DNA from: Torymus aiolomorphi
Taxonomy: Eukaryota > Arthropoda > Insecta > Hymenoptera > Torymidae
Assembly: GCA_036365515.1 (NCBI GenBank)
Contig: CM070876.1
Location: 120,144,810 to 120,208,809, forward strand
Length of the DNA stretch: 64,000 nt
Direction: 5' to 3'
The notes below the pieces were generated by a model. That model saw only the letters and a list, made by a program, of their open reading frames with translations. It searched no databases and was not told where the DNA came from. The first letter of the stretch is position 1. Each line of letters starts with the position of its first letter. Positions 32,460 to 45,640 of the stretch are shown in pieces. Position numbers and translations under genes: made by a program.

Positions 32460-32760
32460 ATTATTTCCCAATACATAAACACATGTGTCGTCCGGCTCCC
32501 GGTGTTGACTGCGTTGTATGCCCTTCTCGGCGAGGACAGCTTCGATTGAAGTAAATACGGTGTTCCGGCAGGTGTATTTCTCCTCCTCGTGTCCGTTGGG
32601 TAGTGACGATTCAGTGTGGACAGCACGGCAGCGGGGTCAACGACGAGAGCAGACCTGGTAAGCACCTCTGACATTCCTAACCTCTGATAGGTATGCTGAT
32701 GGTACTGATGTTTTTTTACAGGTAGCTGGGGCAGCGAGAGGAGCTAACAACCACCACAGC
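32460..32760 (+). ncRNA. Candidate 5' exon pair, paralogue of the 45.6-kb unit
   Basis: A first exon ending in GAGAGCAGACCTG with a GTAAGC donor at 32658, a short intron, and an acceptor TTTTTTTACAG with the second exon starting at 32722 (GTAGCTGGGGCAGCGAGAGG). The exon end, the intron words ATTCCTAACCTCTGATAGGT and GCTGATGGTACT, and the second exon start are shared with 45650-45900. No long open frame is conserved, so a non-coding RNA is more likely than a protein. Transcription is not shown by the sequence. Confidence 0.4.
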
Positions 32761-34017
32761 TGTCAGCTGTACTCTCCAGTTGGTAATGTTGTTAGTGTCG
32801 ATTATTTTTTAGTTATATGTGGTTTTTAGGTGCTCTACTCTCTCTGCATGGCTCCCAGATGATTAGCTGCTCTGCGGTTTGGGCTATGTCAACTTCCCTG
32901 CTGTAGCTGTCCCAGACAATGATGTGGCTTGAAGATCTTTGTTCTCTTTTCTCCTAGTTGATGTAGCTGATCGCTTAACCGAGGGCTGCTAGCAGATTGA
33001 TCATCGTAGTGAGTAGGCTGGTATCCATGAGGTAGAACCAGCCTGGACCATCCAACCCCACTGGGCTACTTCTGCAGCTTCCTCAATGATCTTCGAGTGT
33101 CAGTGCTTTAGAATGTGAGGGGGTAGGTAGAGAAGGCAGGGGGAAACTTAAAAGGTGTAGGGTGTGTGTTTAGAGCTGATGCGGATAGGTAGATTCAACC
33201 CGTTAGTTCGTTTTAGTAATTTCTAGTTTTCACCAGGGTATGGGAACTCGCCTCAGGAAATCTGTTGAATAATAATATATTATTGTGTATTTCGCAGACT
33301 TCCCAGCGAGACTTGCCTAGCTAAGGTTTTTCTGCCACGCTGTAAATCTGACAAAGTCAGCTGGCATTTATTTTCATTGGGACATGGCCATTTGCCATGT
33401 TATAAACCTTTGATTGATTTGATACCAATCTATAGTAATTGGTAACTTCATGAATTTGCAATCGAATGCTGTAGTTGTAAATTTGCTTGGTTTTATTTAA
33501 TATTGATATTGATAATTATTTTATCAATTTGCTATCGTCGATTGTATTCATAATTTTGCATAACATTATTTAAACTGCAGCAATTGATAAATTCTTTACT
33601 GATCTACAATATAATATTATTTATGTATTATATCGCATTATTTATATAAGTATTTTTGTATTTATCGACTTGCAATCAAATGCAATTATTATAATTTTGC
33701 ATGGTATTATTTATCACCATAGTAATATGGATTCCTTTATGAATCTGCAATGGAAATAATGTTTTTATGATTTTGCATGTTTTAAAAAGTTGCAGTTTAT
33801 GTATACTGCAGCATTACTATCAGTATGTGTATTGCATTACATTATAGAATGTTTCTATACAGTTTGAAATGTAAAGTTTTGTTCATTACCAAATTTCCAG
33901 TTTTGGGAATTTTAAAAAATATTAATTTTATAAAAAAACAATTATTTTGTATATACTCATTATTCAAAAGAGACTAAGTAGATTTTTCTGCAAGATTCCT
34001 GTCTCTGAACTTATTAG

Positions 34018-34073
34018 AATTAGATTTATTAGGAGATTACTAACTTATTAGTAATCTCCTAATAAATCTAATT
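34018..34073. repeat. Perfect 26-bp hairpin
   Basis: The arms 34018-34043 and 34048-34073 are exact complements with a CTTA loop. Arm words are AATTAGATTTATTAGG and AGATTACTAA. The size is compatible with a small-RNA precursor stem or a minimal foldback element; neither is proven. Confidence 0.85.
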
Positions 34074-34147
34074 CCAATTCAATGGTCTCCGCTTTTATAA
34101 CATGATCAATTGCTTACCACTATTAGCAAAGCATAATATTAAAGATT

Positions 34148-34285
34148 AATAATATTTGATTTATAAGAAATAAGAAAATTAATAGTGCATGATTTATAGG
34201 AAGTAAGAAAATTAATAGTGAATGATTTATAAGAAATAAGAAAATTCAGAATGCATGATATTAGAAATAAGAAAATTTATAATGC
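34148..34285. repeat. Minisatellite of about 36-bp units
   Basis: Four imperfect units share GATTTATAAGAAATAAGAAA followed by ATTAATAGTGCAT or a variant. Confidence 0.75.
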
Positions 34286-36510
34286 ATGTTGTAAAACAGT
34301 TGTGTCTAATAATGCTAGTGCATGTATTGTTGTCTTATTTAGTACTATTATGTATCAAAGAATTATTATTAGTATGCAATTGCAGTACATGATAGAATTT
34401 TTTTATACAGTTTGAAATGTATAATGTTGTTTGTAAACAAATTTCCAGTTTGAAAATGGATTTTAAAAAATATCAAGTTTACAAGAAAAGAATCTTGTAC
34501 AAAAAGCTAAATTACAACTTCTCTTATATTATGCATGCCCACTGTGACTATTTTTTAGAACTAAAAGTTCCATCTACTGTTCCATATGAAAAACTTACCT
34601 GTTCTTAAATGTAACAGTATGGCGTATTCATAAATTAGTCTGCTGCTCTTGAATAACAATACTTCAATACAAATATACATACCAAATAAGAAAATTAAAA
34701 TCTGTGAACAAGGGTAGTGCTCAATCTTCAGGTCATACAGTAGCTTCAGTTTGTACTATCATTTCTTAGTGAAAAATATGAAACACAATTCCTGAGGTTT
34801 ACTGAACACACAGGGATACAGGCCCTATTGGCATAAAATAATGATCTTATTTTACATTCATTTTACAAAGATACACTTTTATCACACTTGTTTTAATTCC
34901 ATTATTAAGACTTCCCTCTGTGATATTATTTTCTTAATCGGTATGTATAATTTGTTACTTGCACTGTAAATCACTTGAATGGCATTTTGCAGTAATATTA
35001 TCCAAATGCAGCAGAATAATTTATGAATACGTAATACTATTATATTTTATAACTGAATTGATAATAAAGCAATCCAAAGATCATTAATGAAAATGTTATT
35101 TCTTTTTTGATTAATTATTCATCTGTAATTGTAACAGCGTATGCATTTAAAGTTGTCAATTCAGAGTATTATATACATGCTGACATAAGTAAAAAATGCA
35201 ACTAAAATGTTGATTAATAAAAAAAAGAACTAGTTTATAAACTACAAAGTCAATCATGTCAAAATAAATTTTTTTAATATTTTTGGAGCTGCGGCGTAGA
35301 CCTTTGCTAAATAAAGTAAATATTTATAAAGATATTCTTAATATGTTCCTTAGCGGAAGAAATACAATATTTGAATAAAAAGAGAAAATTATATTTTAAT
35401 CAACCGGTTATTAGTAGCTTGAAAAAATAACATAGAAAAAATTTTAAAAAATTGACAAAATTGAAACAAGAAACCAGTCGCTGTTAGGTACTTGCTTATC
35501 AGAATAAGAAAGTCTGAAATGGTCAAATTGCTGGTTTTCGAGTGTTCATTCATAAGAAAAAGTTATTTTTCATGCGTATACATAAGAAGTAATATTGGTC
35601 TAATTATAAGTTAATTTAATTAATTTATTGAATCGGAAGAGTACAATAACAGCTGATTTAGAACAAGGCTCTGAGTAGCCTATAATCGACCCACTAAATA
35701 TTGTACTCACTTATGTTGCCCCTCACTACCACTTAGAGATGTATCCGAGAGTATGCAAACTCTCTGGCTGTTTGAAACTAGAGTATCAACGGAGTAGCAG
35801 CAACCTACGCTACTGAGGAGGTTTAGCTGCGATAGTCTCTTGCTTGCCTTCCTCGCATCTCCCTTGTGTTCAGCTAACTCTTCTCTCTCATCTTCTTATC
35901 AGAAACTACAACTCACATAAAATGATTAGTCAGATATTTTGAAGTAATAGGAACTGGGAAGTCAACTTACTGTACCAACAGCCATCCGTGGAATGCATGT
36001 AAGCCAAGTCGACAAAGCCTCTCACCGATCTGGAAACCTACTAGTCCATCCTAAAAGAAAATAAAAAAGATAGAACAACTGTCGGAAGCAGTCGATAATT
36101 GAAATACTACCTACTCAAAGAAGAAGCTGATACTGGAGTATTTATGGGCTCGATCAACAGCAGTACAACACATTCGATCTTTTCCCAATTGAATAAATCT
36201 CGAGAATTTATCAATGCATTTGAAAATTACATTGATATAATTTTTGTGAAAAATTTTCTTAATAATAGAGTCAAATTTTTTAAAATAAGGTAAAACTATC
36301 AATTTTTTATTACTTAAAATCACTTGATTTGAAGCTTCGTAATTGTATATTTTTTGTAATCTTTTTTTTATATATTTATTAATAAAATTATTTGGGTAAT
36401 TATTAGTTAGTAAGAATTTTTTTGATATTTCAAGATTTTCACTGTGGAATTTAACGTCGGACAATTTGATACTGTAATCTACTAATGTATAGACTATACA
36501 TCGCCAACAT

Positions 36511-39500
36511 GGCGTCGGGTAGCAAGGAACCGCCCGATGCTACGTTAAATAAATTCTATAAATGTCACTCAACTCAAAAAGTTGGCGCAGTAGTGTGTAT
36601 TTTATTGGTGAATTTCAACACACAAACGAAGTAGTTACAAAATATAATGCTGGTGTGCCTGTGAAATTTCTAAGCAACTCATTTATCATCTGCCAAGATC
36701 ACCCTAACTTTGCACTAACCTCAAAATTACCATATGGTGAACTGAAAGGACCTGCTGCTGCTTTTATAGCTCAATACAAAGGTGAAGACAGAGAACTACA
36801 GAAGCAAGAGATATTAAACGAAATTGATCTAGAGTCAAATAAAGGAAAAACACTAAACGATACCATCTATGAAGAACTAAGTGAAAATGAAAAATACAAA
36901 GTAGAAAACAAATTATTAAAACAAATAGTTCAGGTACTGCAAGAAAAAAATGAACTACTTAATAAACTACTAATCCAAGAAAAAGAAAAAAATAACAAAA
37001 ATAAAAACCAACCATGGGCAACATATGCAGATGTTCTTACACAAAGCAATATTAAGCCAAAAAACAAAAAAGTGCCAAAGCTCATCATCAAGAAAACCAA
37101 CAGCAAAGATGAAACAAATATCGTTAAAACTGTGTGCAATTACATAACTAATGACAAAACAGTACAAACAAAAAATGTTAATACTAAAATCAAGGACACT
37201 GTGATAATAAACTGTATGAACGTAGAAAGTGTAGAGAAAATAGAATTAAATTTAAAAAATAGTCTAAACGAAAATTTTAAAATTGAAAAAGAACAAATAA
37301 ATAAACCTACAATGAAAGTGATAGGAATAGATAAGCATTTCTCAACCAAAGAAGAAGTAGAAACTGACATAAACCAAAGAAATTTCAGCAACATGGATGA
37401 AAAGTGCAAAGTGCTACATATTTTCACAAACCAAACATCAAATAGTTCAATAATAGAAGTAACTTCTAGTATATATAAACATATAAAGGAAAATAGAAGC
37501 AAAATTCTAATAGGCTATCAAAATTGCAGAGCCTATGACATTATTAATACAAATCCGTGCAATAAATGTGCTGGCTATGGACACGGTGGCAAAAAATGCA
37601 CGAACAAGGTTATGTGCTTTAAATGTGCTGGACCACATAAAGCAAGTAAATGCAATTGTAACACTTTAAAGTGCGCAAGCTGTGACTATAGTAATAAAAA
37701 ATATAAAACAAATTATAAGGTAAATCATAGTGCAATTGATAGTGAACAATGTGAAATTTTAAAAAAGAAAATAAAAAGATACATAGAAGCAACAGATTAT
37801 CCATTACAACCTACTTATCAAAGATACTTCGGTAAAGTAGAAAATGAAAAATACAAAGTAGAAAACAAATTATTAAAACAAATAGTTCAGGTACTGCAAG
37901 AAAAAAATGAACTACTTAATAAACTACTAATCCAAGAAAAAGAAAAAAATAACAAAAATAAAAACCAACCATGGGCAACATATGCAGATGTTCTTACACA
38001 AAGCAATATTAAGCCAAAAAACAAAAAAGTGCCAAAGCTCATCATCAAGAAAACCAACAGTAAAGATGAAACAAATATCGTTAAAACTGTGTGCAATTAC
38101 ATAACTAATGACAAAACAGTACAAACAAAAAATGTTAATACTAAAATCAAGGACACTGTGATAATAAACTGTATGAACGTAGAAAGTGTAGAGAAAATAG
38201 AATTAAATTTAAAAAATAGTCTAAACGAAAATTTTAAAATTGAAAAAGAACAAATAAATAAACCTACAATGAAAGTGATAGGAATAGATAAGCATTTCTC
38301 AACCAAAGAAGAAGTAGAAACTGACATAAACCAAAGAAATTTCAGCAACATGGATGAAAAGTGCAAAGTGCTACATATTTTCACAAACCAAACATCAAAT
38401 AGTTCAATAATAGAAGTAACTTCTAGTATATATAAACATATAAAGGAAAATAGAAGCAAAATTCTAATAGGCTATCAAAATTGCAGAGCCTATGACATTA
38501 TTAATACAAATCCGTGCAATAAATGTGCTGGCTATGGACACGGTGGCAAAAAATGCACGAACAAGGTTATGTGCTTTAAATGTGCTGGACCACATAAAGC
38601 AAGTAAATGCAATTGTAACACTTTAAAGTGCGCAAGCTGTGACTATAGTAATAAAAAATATAAAACAAATTATAAGGTAAATCATAGTGCAATTGATAGT
38701 GAACAATGTGAAATTTTAAAAAAGAAAATAAAAAGATACATAGAAGCAACAGATTATCCATTACAACCTACTTATCAAAGATACTTCGGTAAAGTAGAAA
38801 ATGAAAAATACAAAGTAGAAAACAAATTATTAAAACAAATAGTTCAGGTACTGCAAGAAAAAAATGAACTACTTAATAAACTACTAATCCAAGAAAAAGA
38901 AAAAAATAACAAAAATAAAAACCAACCATGGGCAACATATGCAGATGTTCTTACACAAAGCAATATTAAGCCAAAAAACAAAAAAGTGCCAAAGCTCATC
39001 ATCAAGAAAACCAACAGCAAAGATGAAACAAATATCGTTAAAACTGTGTGCAATTACATAACTAATGACAAAACAGTACAAACAAAAAATGTTAATACTA
39101 AAATCAAGGACACTGTGATAATAAACTGTATGAACGTAGAAAGTGTAGAGAAAATAGAATTAAATTTAAAAAATAGTCTAAACGAAAATTTTAAAATTGA
39201 AAAAGAACAAATAAATAAACCTACAATGAAAGTGATAGGAATAGATAAGCATTTCTCAACCAAAGAAGAAGTAGAAACTGACATAAACCAAAGAAATTTC
39301 AGCAACATGGATGAAAAGTGCAAAGTGCTACATATTTTCACAAACCAAACATCAAATAGTTCAATAATAGAAGTAACTTCTAGTATATATAAACATATAA
39401 AGGAAAATAGAAGCAAAATTCTAATAGGCTATCAAAATTGCAGAGCCTATGACATTATTAATACAAATCCGTGCAATAAATGTGCTGGCTATGGACACGG

Positions 39501-41879
39501 TGGCAAAAAATGCACGAACAAGGTTATGTGCTTTAAATGTGCTGGACCACATAAAGCAAGTAAATGCAATTGTAACACTTTAAAGTGCGCAAGCTGTGAC
39601 TATAGTAATAAAAAATATAAAACAAATTATAAGGTAAATCATAGTGCAATTGATAGTGAACAATGTGAAATTTTAAAAAAGAAAATAAAAAGATACATAG
39701 AAGCAACAGATTATCCATTACAACCTACTTATCAAAGATACTTCGGTAAAGTAGAAAATGAAAAATACAAAGTAGAAAACAAATTATTAAAACAAATAGT
39801 TCAGGTACTGCAAGAAAAAAATGAACTACTTAATAAACTACTAATCCAATAAAAAGAAAAAAATAACAAAAATAAAAACCAACCATGGGCAACATATGCA
39901 GATGTTCTTACACAAAGCAATATTAAGCCAAAAAACAAAAAAGTGCCAAAGCTCATCATCAAGAAAACCAACAGCAAAGATGAAACAAATATCGTTAAAA
40001 CTGTGTGCAATTACATAACTAATGACAAAACAGTACAAACAAAAAATGTTAATACTAAAATCAAGGACACTGTGATAATAAACTGTATGAACGTAGAAAG
40101 TGTAGAGAAAATAGAATTAAATTTAAAAAATAGTCTAAACGAAAATTTTAAAATTGAAAAAGAACAAATAAATAAACCTACAATGAAAGTGATAGGAATA
40201 GATAAGCATTTCTCAACCAAAGAAGAAGTAGAAACTGACATAAACCAAAGAAATTTCAGCAACATGGATGAAAAGTGCAAAGTGCTACATATTTTCACAA
40301 ACCAAACATCAAATAGTTCAATAATAGAAGTAACTTCTAGTATATATAAACATATAAAGGAAAATAGAAGCAAAATTCTAATAGGCTATCAAAATTGCAG
40401 AGCCTATGACATTATTAATACAAATCCGTGCAATAAATGTGCTGGCTATGGACACGGTGGCAAAAAATGCACGAACAAGGTTATGTGCTTTAAATGTGCT
40501 GGACCACATAAAGCAAGTAAATGCAATTGTAACACTTTAAAGTGCGCAAGCTGTGACTATAGTAATAAAAAATATAAAACAAATTATAAGGTAAATCATA
40601 GTGCAATTGATAGTGAACAATGTGAAATTTTAAAAAAGAAAATAAAAAGATACATAGAAGCAACAGATTATCCATTACAACCTACTTATCAAAGATACTT
40701 CGGTAAAGTAGAAAATGAAAAATACAAAGTAGAAAACAAATTATTAAAACAAATAGTTCAGGTACTGCAAGAAAAAAATGAACTACTTAATAAACTACTA
40801 ATCCAAGAAAAAGAAAAAAATAACAAAAATAAAAACCAACCATGGGCAACATATGCAGATGTTCTTACACAAAGCAATATTAAGCCAAAAAACAAAAAAG
40901 TGCCAAAGCTCATCATCAAGAAAACCAACAGTAAAGATGAAACAAATATCGTTAAAACTGTGTGCAATTACATAACTAATGACAAAACAGTACAAACAAA
41001 AAATGTTAATACTAAAATCAAGGACACTGTGATAATAAACTGTATGAACGTAGAAAGTGTAGAGAAAATAGAATTAAATTTAAAAAATAGTCTAAACGAA
41101 AATTTTAAAATTGAAAAAGAACAAATAAATAAACCTACAATGAAAGTGATAGGAATAGATAAGCATTTCTCAACCAAAGAAGAAGTAGAAACTGACATAA
41201 ACCAAAGAAATTTCAGCAACATGGATGAAAAGTGCAAAGTGCTACATATTTTCACAAACCAAACATCAAATAGTTCAATAATAGAAGTAACTTCTAGTAT
41301 ATATAAACATATAAAGGAAAATAGAAGCAAAATTCTAATAGGCTATCAAAATTGCAGAGCCTATGACATTATTAATACAAATCCGTGCAATAAATGTGCT
41401 GGCTATGGACACGGTGGCAAAAAATGCACGAACAAGGTTATGTGCTTTAAATGTGCTGGACCACATAAAGCAAGTAAATGCAATTGTAACACTTTAAAGT
41501 GCGCAAGCTGTGACTATAGTAATAAAAAATATAAAACAAATTATAAGGTAAATCATAGTGCAATTGATAGTGAACAATGTGAAATTTTAAAAAAGAAAAT
41601 AAAAAGATACATAGAAGCAACAGATTATCCATTACAACCTACTTATCAAAGATACTTCGGTAAAGTAGAAAACATAAAACATACAGATAAAGTAAATGAA
41701 GAAAAACCTACAGTACCAACTAATGAGACAACTTCAACACCGATGATAAATAGAATTAGACAATCAACTTTCAGAGACCTACCACTAATTGGACAAACAT
41801 TCACAAATACAAGAAGCAGAAATGAAACAGAGAAAATTATAAACAATAAAATAATAATTGATATAGTAAGTAAACTTAA
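36511..41879 (+). pseudogene. ORF1 (gag) with five in-frame 957-bp repeats
   Basis: Translation probably starts at ATG 36511 (MASGSKEPPDATLNKFYKC), a Cys-rich PHD-like start, with a frame change near 36605 into the frame of 36562. Each of the five repeats then holds a coiled coil (KYKVENKLLKQIVQVLQEK), a gag core ending IGYQNCRAYDIINTNPC, and three knuckles: CNKCAGYGHGGKKC, CFKCAGPHKASKC and a longer CASC...H...C. After the fifth unit the frame continues through NRIRQSTFRDLP straight into the endonuclease. A G-to-T change makes a TAA at 39850-39852 in unit four. In the family ORF1 coats the RNA. A protein with up to fifteen knuckles would be unusual. Confidence 0.75.
36883..41672 (+). repeat. 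Five tandem copies of a 957-bp unit
   Basis: The period is exactly 957 bases (319 codons): GAAAA anchors at 36883, 37840, 38797, 39754, 40711 and 41668. Units are nearly identical by eye. Visible differences are AGC/AGT (C in units 1, 3 and 4; T in units 2 and 5, near 38060 and 40931) and the stop in unit 4. The outer edges share the 5-base microhomology GAAAA, and every junction retains one copy of it. Confidence 0.95.
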
Positions 41880-44686
41880 CAAACTTCTGAATATTGAAAA
41901 AGAACTCATTGTATGCATAAATATAAGAAGCATGAACCACAACTATAATAAATTACTAATATTCTTAAAGAGCCTTACAGTAAAACCATGTATTATAATT
42001 TGCACTGAAACTTGCAATATGGATCATCATGAATACTTCAATATAAATGGATACAAAATATTTTACAATAATAGCAGAATAAATCAGAATGATGGAGTCA
42101 TTATGTACATAGACAATAAATTAATTGAAACAACTGAGGTAACTGAAATAAACAAACCTAAAATAATAAATTCAACAATAATAATGGACAATAACAAACA
42201 AATACTAATATCGGCATTATATAGATGTCGTAGCTTAAAGAAAACAGAATTATTCACATATTTCAAAGAACTGTTGATAATGAACAAAAAATTTAAAAAT
42301 AACCTAATAATCGGTGACTTTAACATAGACATAAACAGTAATGAAATAATTGACCAAGAGTTTTTACAGATCCTATTAGAAAATGGATATCACCCAGGAT
42401 CAATCAAATAACTAGACCAGCAAACAGCGACATTGGTAAAGGAACTTGCATAGACAATATTTACTTAAAACTTGATAAAATTGCGCACAAAAGTTATACG
42501 ATAACAATACCTTTTAATGATCATTACCCGATATTAATGTCTATAAAGAAGATAAAAAAAAATGATAACAAAACCAATTACAAAACAATAAATTACAACA
42601 AACTAAAAACTATAAGTAATAACATTAACTGGGAAGATATCTTCATAACCACAGACCCAAACAATGCACTAGATCAGCTGATACCTAAAATTAAAAAATG
42701 TATATATGAATGTGAATCAACTAATAACAATAAAAAAATAAAATCTACACCCAGAAAATGCTGGATAACCAAAGCCATAATTACATCATGTGAAACGAAA
42801 GAAAAATTATACAACATATGGAAAAAAGACCCACAAAATACGTCACAAAAAGATACTTAAAAGAATTATGTAAAAATATTAAACCAAACCATAAACGAAG
42901 CAAAAAATGGCTATGATAAAAAACAAATAGAAAAGAACCAAAATAACCAAAAGAATCTCTGGAAGATAATTAATAAAAAACTTGGAAAAGAAACCAATAC
43001 TAATAATAACATAAACTACCTAAAAAATAACAATATAAAAATCACTGACTTAACTCAAATAGCAGAAAAGATGAATGAATACTTTTGTAATATAGGAAGA
43101 AAAATGAGTGAGAAGATAGTAACTACTCAAAATGAAAATTTACAAATGCCACCCATGAATCCCAAAACCATGTATCTATTCCCAACTAACCAAATTGAAA
43201 TGAATGACATTATCACAAGTTTAAAGAATAAAAAAGGAAGTATAGATGAAATAGATGCACAAGTTATAAAAACACTAAAACAACACATCAGCAAACCACT
43301 TGTAGACATCTACAACACATGCATAGAACTTGGTGTCTGGCCACATGCACTAAAAATAGCTGAAGTCATCCCAATATATAAAGGAAAAGAAAAACATTTA
43401 CCAAACAACTATAGACCAATATCGCTTATCTCCAATATCGCAAAAATATTTGAAAAATTATTACACAAACGGTTACTAAGCTTTCTAGATAAAAACAAAA
43501 TTATATCACAGAAACAATTCGGCTACAGAAAAAATAAAAGCACTAAAGATGCACTAAATGCTCTAAGAAGCTTAATATACAATCAAATAGATCAAAGTGA
43601 ACCTATAGCAGCCACCTTTCTTGATCTTGCCAAGGCTTTTGACACAGTGGATCATAAGATACTTCTCAATAAACTATACAACTATGGAATAAGAGGTAAA
43701 GTTTATAAACTACTAAAAAGCTATTTAGATAACAGAAAACAAAGAGTAAAAGTAAATAATTCAAATAGCACATTCGTTACAATACAAATGGGAGTCCCTC
43801 AAGGAACAATATTAGGACCATTATTATTTATTATCTACATAAATGACATGTTTCAAACTATACCAGAACTTTCAATATTGGCTTTTGCTGATGACACTGT
43901 AATAATTGTAAAAGGAAAATCATGGCTAGAAATAGAAATAAAAATGAACCTATACCTCAATAAAGTATCTAACTGGTTGGCTCTAAACAAACTATCCTTA
44001 AACATTGATAAAACAGTCTACATGGAATTTGGAAGTACACGAAACAGCACTCCGGGAATTTAAATATCCGTATACAAGGAAAACAAATAACAAGAGTTGA
44101 CAGTACCAAATACCTAGGAATAACCATTGATAGTAACATGAGATGGGAAAACCATATCACAAATATTTACAATAAATCGAAATATTTAATCTTTATTTTT
44201 TATAAACTAACTAAAATACTATCGCAACAAAATCTAAGGATGCTTTATTACGCTCTTTTTCATAGTATCATGTCTTATGGCACAATTGCATGGGGAGGAG
44301 CATACATAAACATAACTAGAACACTTCAAACTCTACAGTACAGAATTTTCAAGCTAATAAACAAAAATAACTTTATAAATGAAAAACAGCCACTAAATTT
44401 AGATCAACAATTCACTTACGAATCTCTATTATATCATTACGAAGATTTAAAAGAAAACTTTATAAATTCAAATAGCATCACGAGAAAGAAATACATCATA
44501 GTTCCAAAACAAAACAAAAGAATAAGTAACAAGATCAGTTATTTAAGGGCTATTACTTGTTATAACAGTCTGCCTAACAATCTCAAAACACTAACAAAAA
44601 AAAAACAACAGAAAAACCGCTGCCAATACATTGGCACTTACCTTCCTCAAAATAATGTATTTATTCATTTTTTTTTTAATTTTTAA
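41880..44686 (+). pseudogene. ORF2: APE endonuclease plus reverse transcriptase
   Basis: The endonuclease has CINIRSMNHNYNKLLIFL, IICTETC, GDFNIDI (about 42311-42331) and, after a frame change near 42395, TRPANSDIGKGTCIDNIYLK and FNDHYPI. A stop at 42858-42860 precedes the RT, which reads openly from about 43071 to 44063: NNYRPISLISNIAKIFEKLL, QFGYRKNKST, LDLAKAFDTVDH (motif A), GVPQGTILGPLLF (motif B), LAFADDTVII (motif C). A frameshift near 44055 leads to the C-terminal segment (YLGITIDSNMRWENHI, SIMSYGTIAWGG) ending at 44686. In the family it nicks DNA and reverse-transcribes the element RNA. It is broken in three places but otherwise complete. Confidence 0.85.
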
Positions 44687-44700
44687 TAACAATAATTAAT

Positions 44701-45640
44701 TGTATCATACCCAATTTTCTTTATGAATATTCGTAATAAATTAATATATATTTTTCGAAAATTCATTCTTGTTACTCTTTTTCTCGTGCGACAACCCGAT
44801 ATTTTTATAAATCAATTTTTTCAAAATATTATCACATGTTCAATTAGTTTTATTTTAAACCTCAAATATCTTTCGTCGTAATAGTTCAATTTTATTGGGC
44901 AACGAATTCATTTTGAATATATAAAAAAAATATAGCTCTTGGCGCGTTATATGCAGATAACTTTTCAAATAGTCTATGATTCATATAAATTAATTATTAA
45001 TTGATATGATTAAAGTACACATAGGAATATTAAATATATACGTACTATGATTGCAATCATATTTAAAATTAAAAACATTGTTTTCATTATTTTTATTTGA
45101 ATTATAATAATAGTTTTTATTTTTATTTATGCAAATGTTGAATAGAAAAAAAGTTTTATTTGAATGTTATCAACAACTTTTGTATTTGAAATTTTTGTGT
45201 TAAGTAAAATGCTTTTGAATAACATAAGAAAAAATACCGTTTCATTACTCCCGATTAATACAAAAATATAAAGTTAAATTTTACAAAGTTTAACGAAAAC
45301 TGTAGACTAATTGCTCACTGATGTTCGTATAACTTATACATATACACACATGTACACATACACTAATACCGCGAATAGGAGAAAAACAAAAAGAGAAAAC
45401 TCAACACTGGTGCATTCGTCAATGATAATCTGGCTTGTTGCTGCGAGCGTGTAGAGTACATCAGCCGTAACGGGCATCTCGGCTATAGGCTGCGTATAGT
45501 GCGTTCGCACCAGTATATAAGATATGATATATCTATATATATATTAATCGCGCGCACGCGCTTTCTGCTGCTAGCCCTAGTGAATCTATGTTGATTACGG
45601 TTCTACGTCGGCGTGCGCGCGTGTATGTCCATGTTGTGAT
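44701..45640. other. AT-rich non-coding DNA
   Basis: No gene or repeat is recognised. The last 200 bases become richer in C and G, as expected upstream of a promoter. Confidence 0.4.

Larger units (their letters stand above)
32761..36479. other. Non-coding DNA, mostly AT-rich
   Basis: From 32761 to about 33260 the composition is more balanced and could hold further exons of the unit at 32460. Beyond that, no gene is recognised. A minisatellite and a perfect hairpin inside are listed separately. A pyrimidine-rich acceptor-like stretch ending in CAG lies at about 35880-35902. Confidence 0.4.
36480..44700 (+). mobile_element. CR1/Jockey-like non-LTR retrotransposon with amplified gag
   Basis: The element holds a PHD-like N terminus, a coiled-coil/gag/zinc-knuckle region present five times in tandem, an APE endonuclease, a reverse transcriptase and a 3' region ending in A/T-rich repeats near 44700. 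Clade placement between CR1/L2 and Jockey types is uncertain. The 5' end is approximate. It is disrupted by a few frameshifts and one stop in the repeats, which suggests recent activity. Confidence 0.8.

Noticed and set aside
36930..41942. Minus-strand hydrophobic frames of 61-120 codons repeated five times
   Set aside because: They lie opposite the gag repeats and are explained by A-rich codons on the plus strand.
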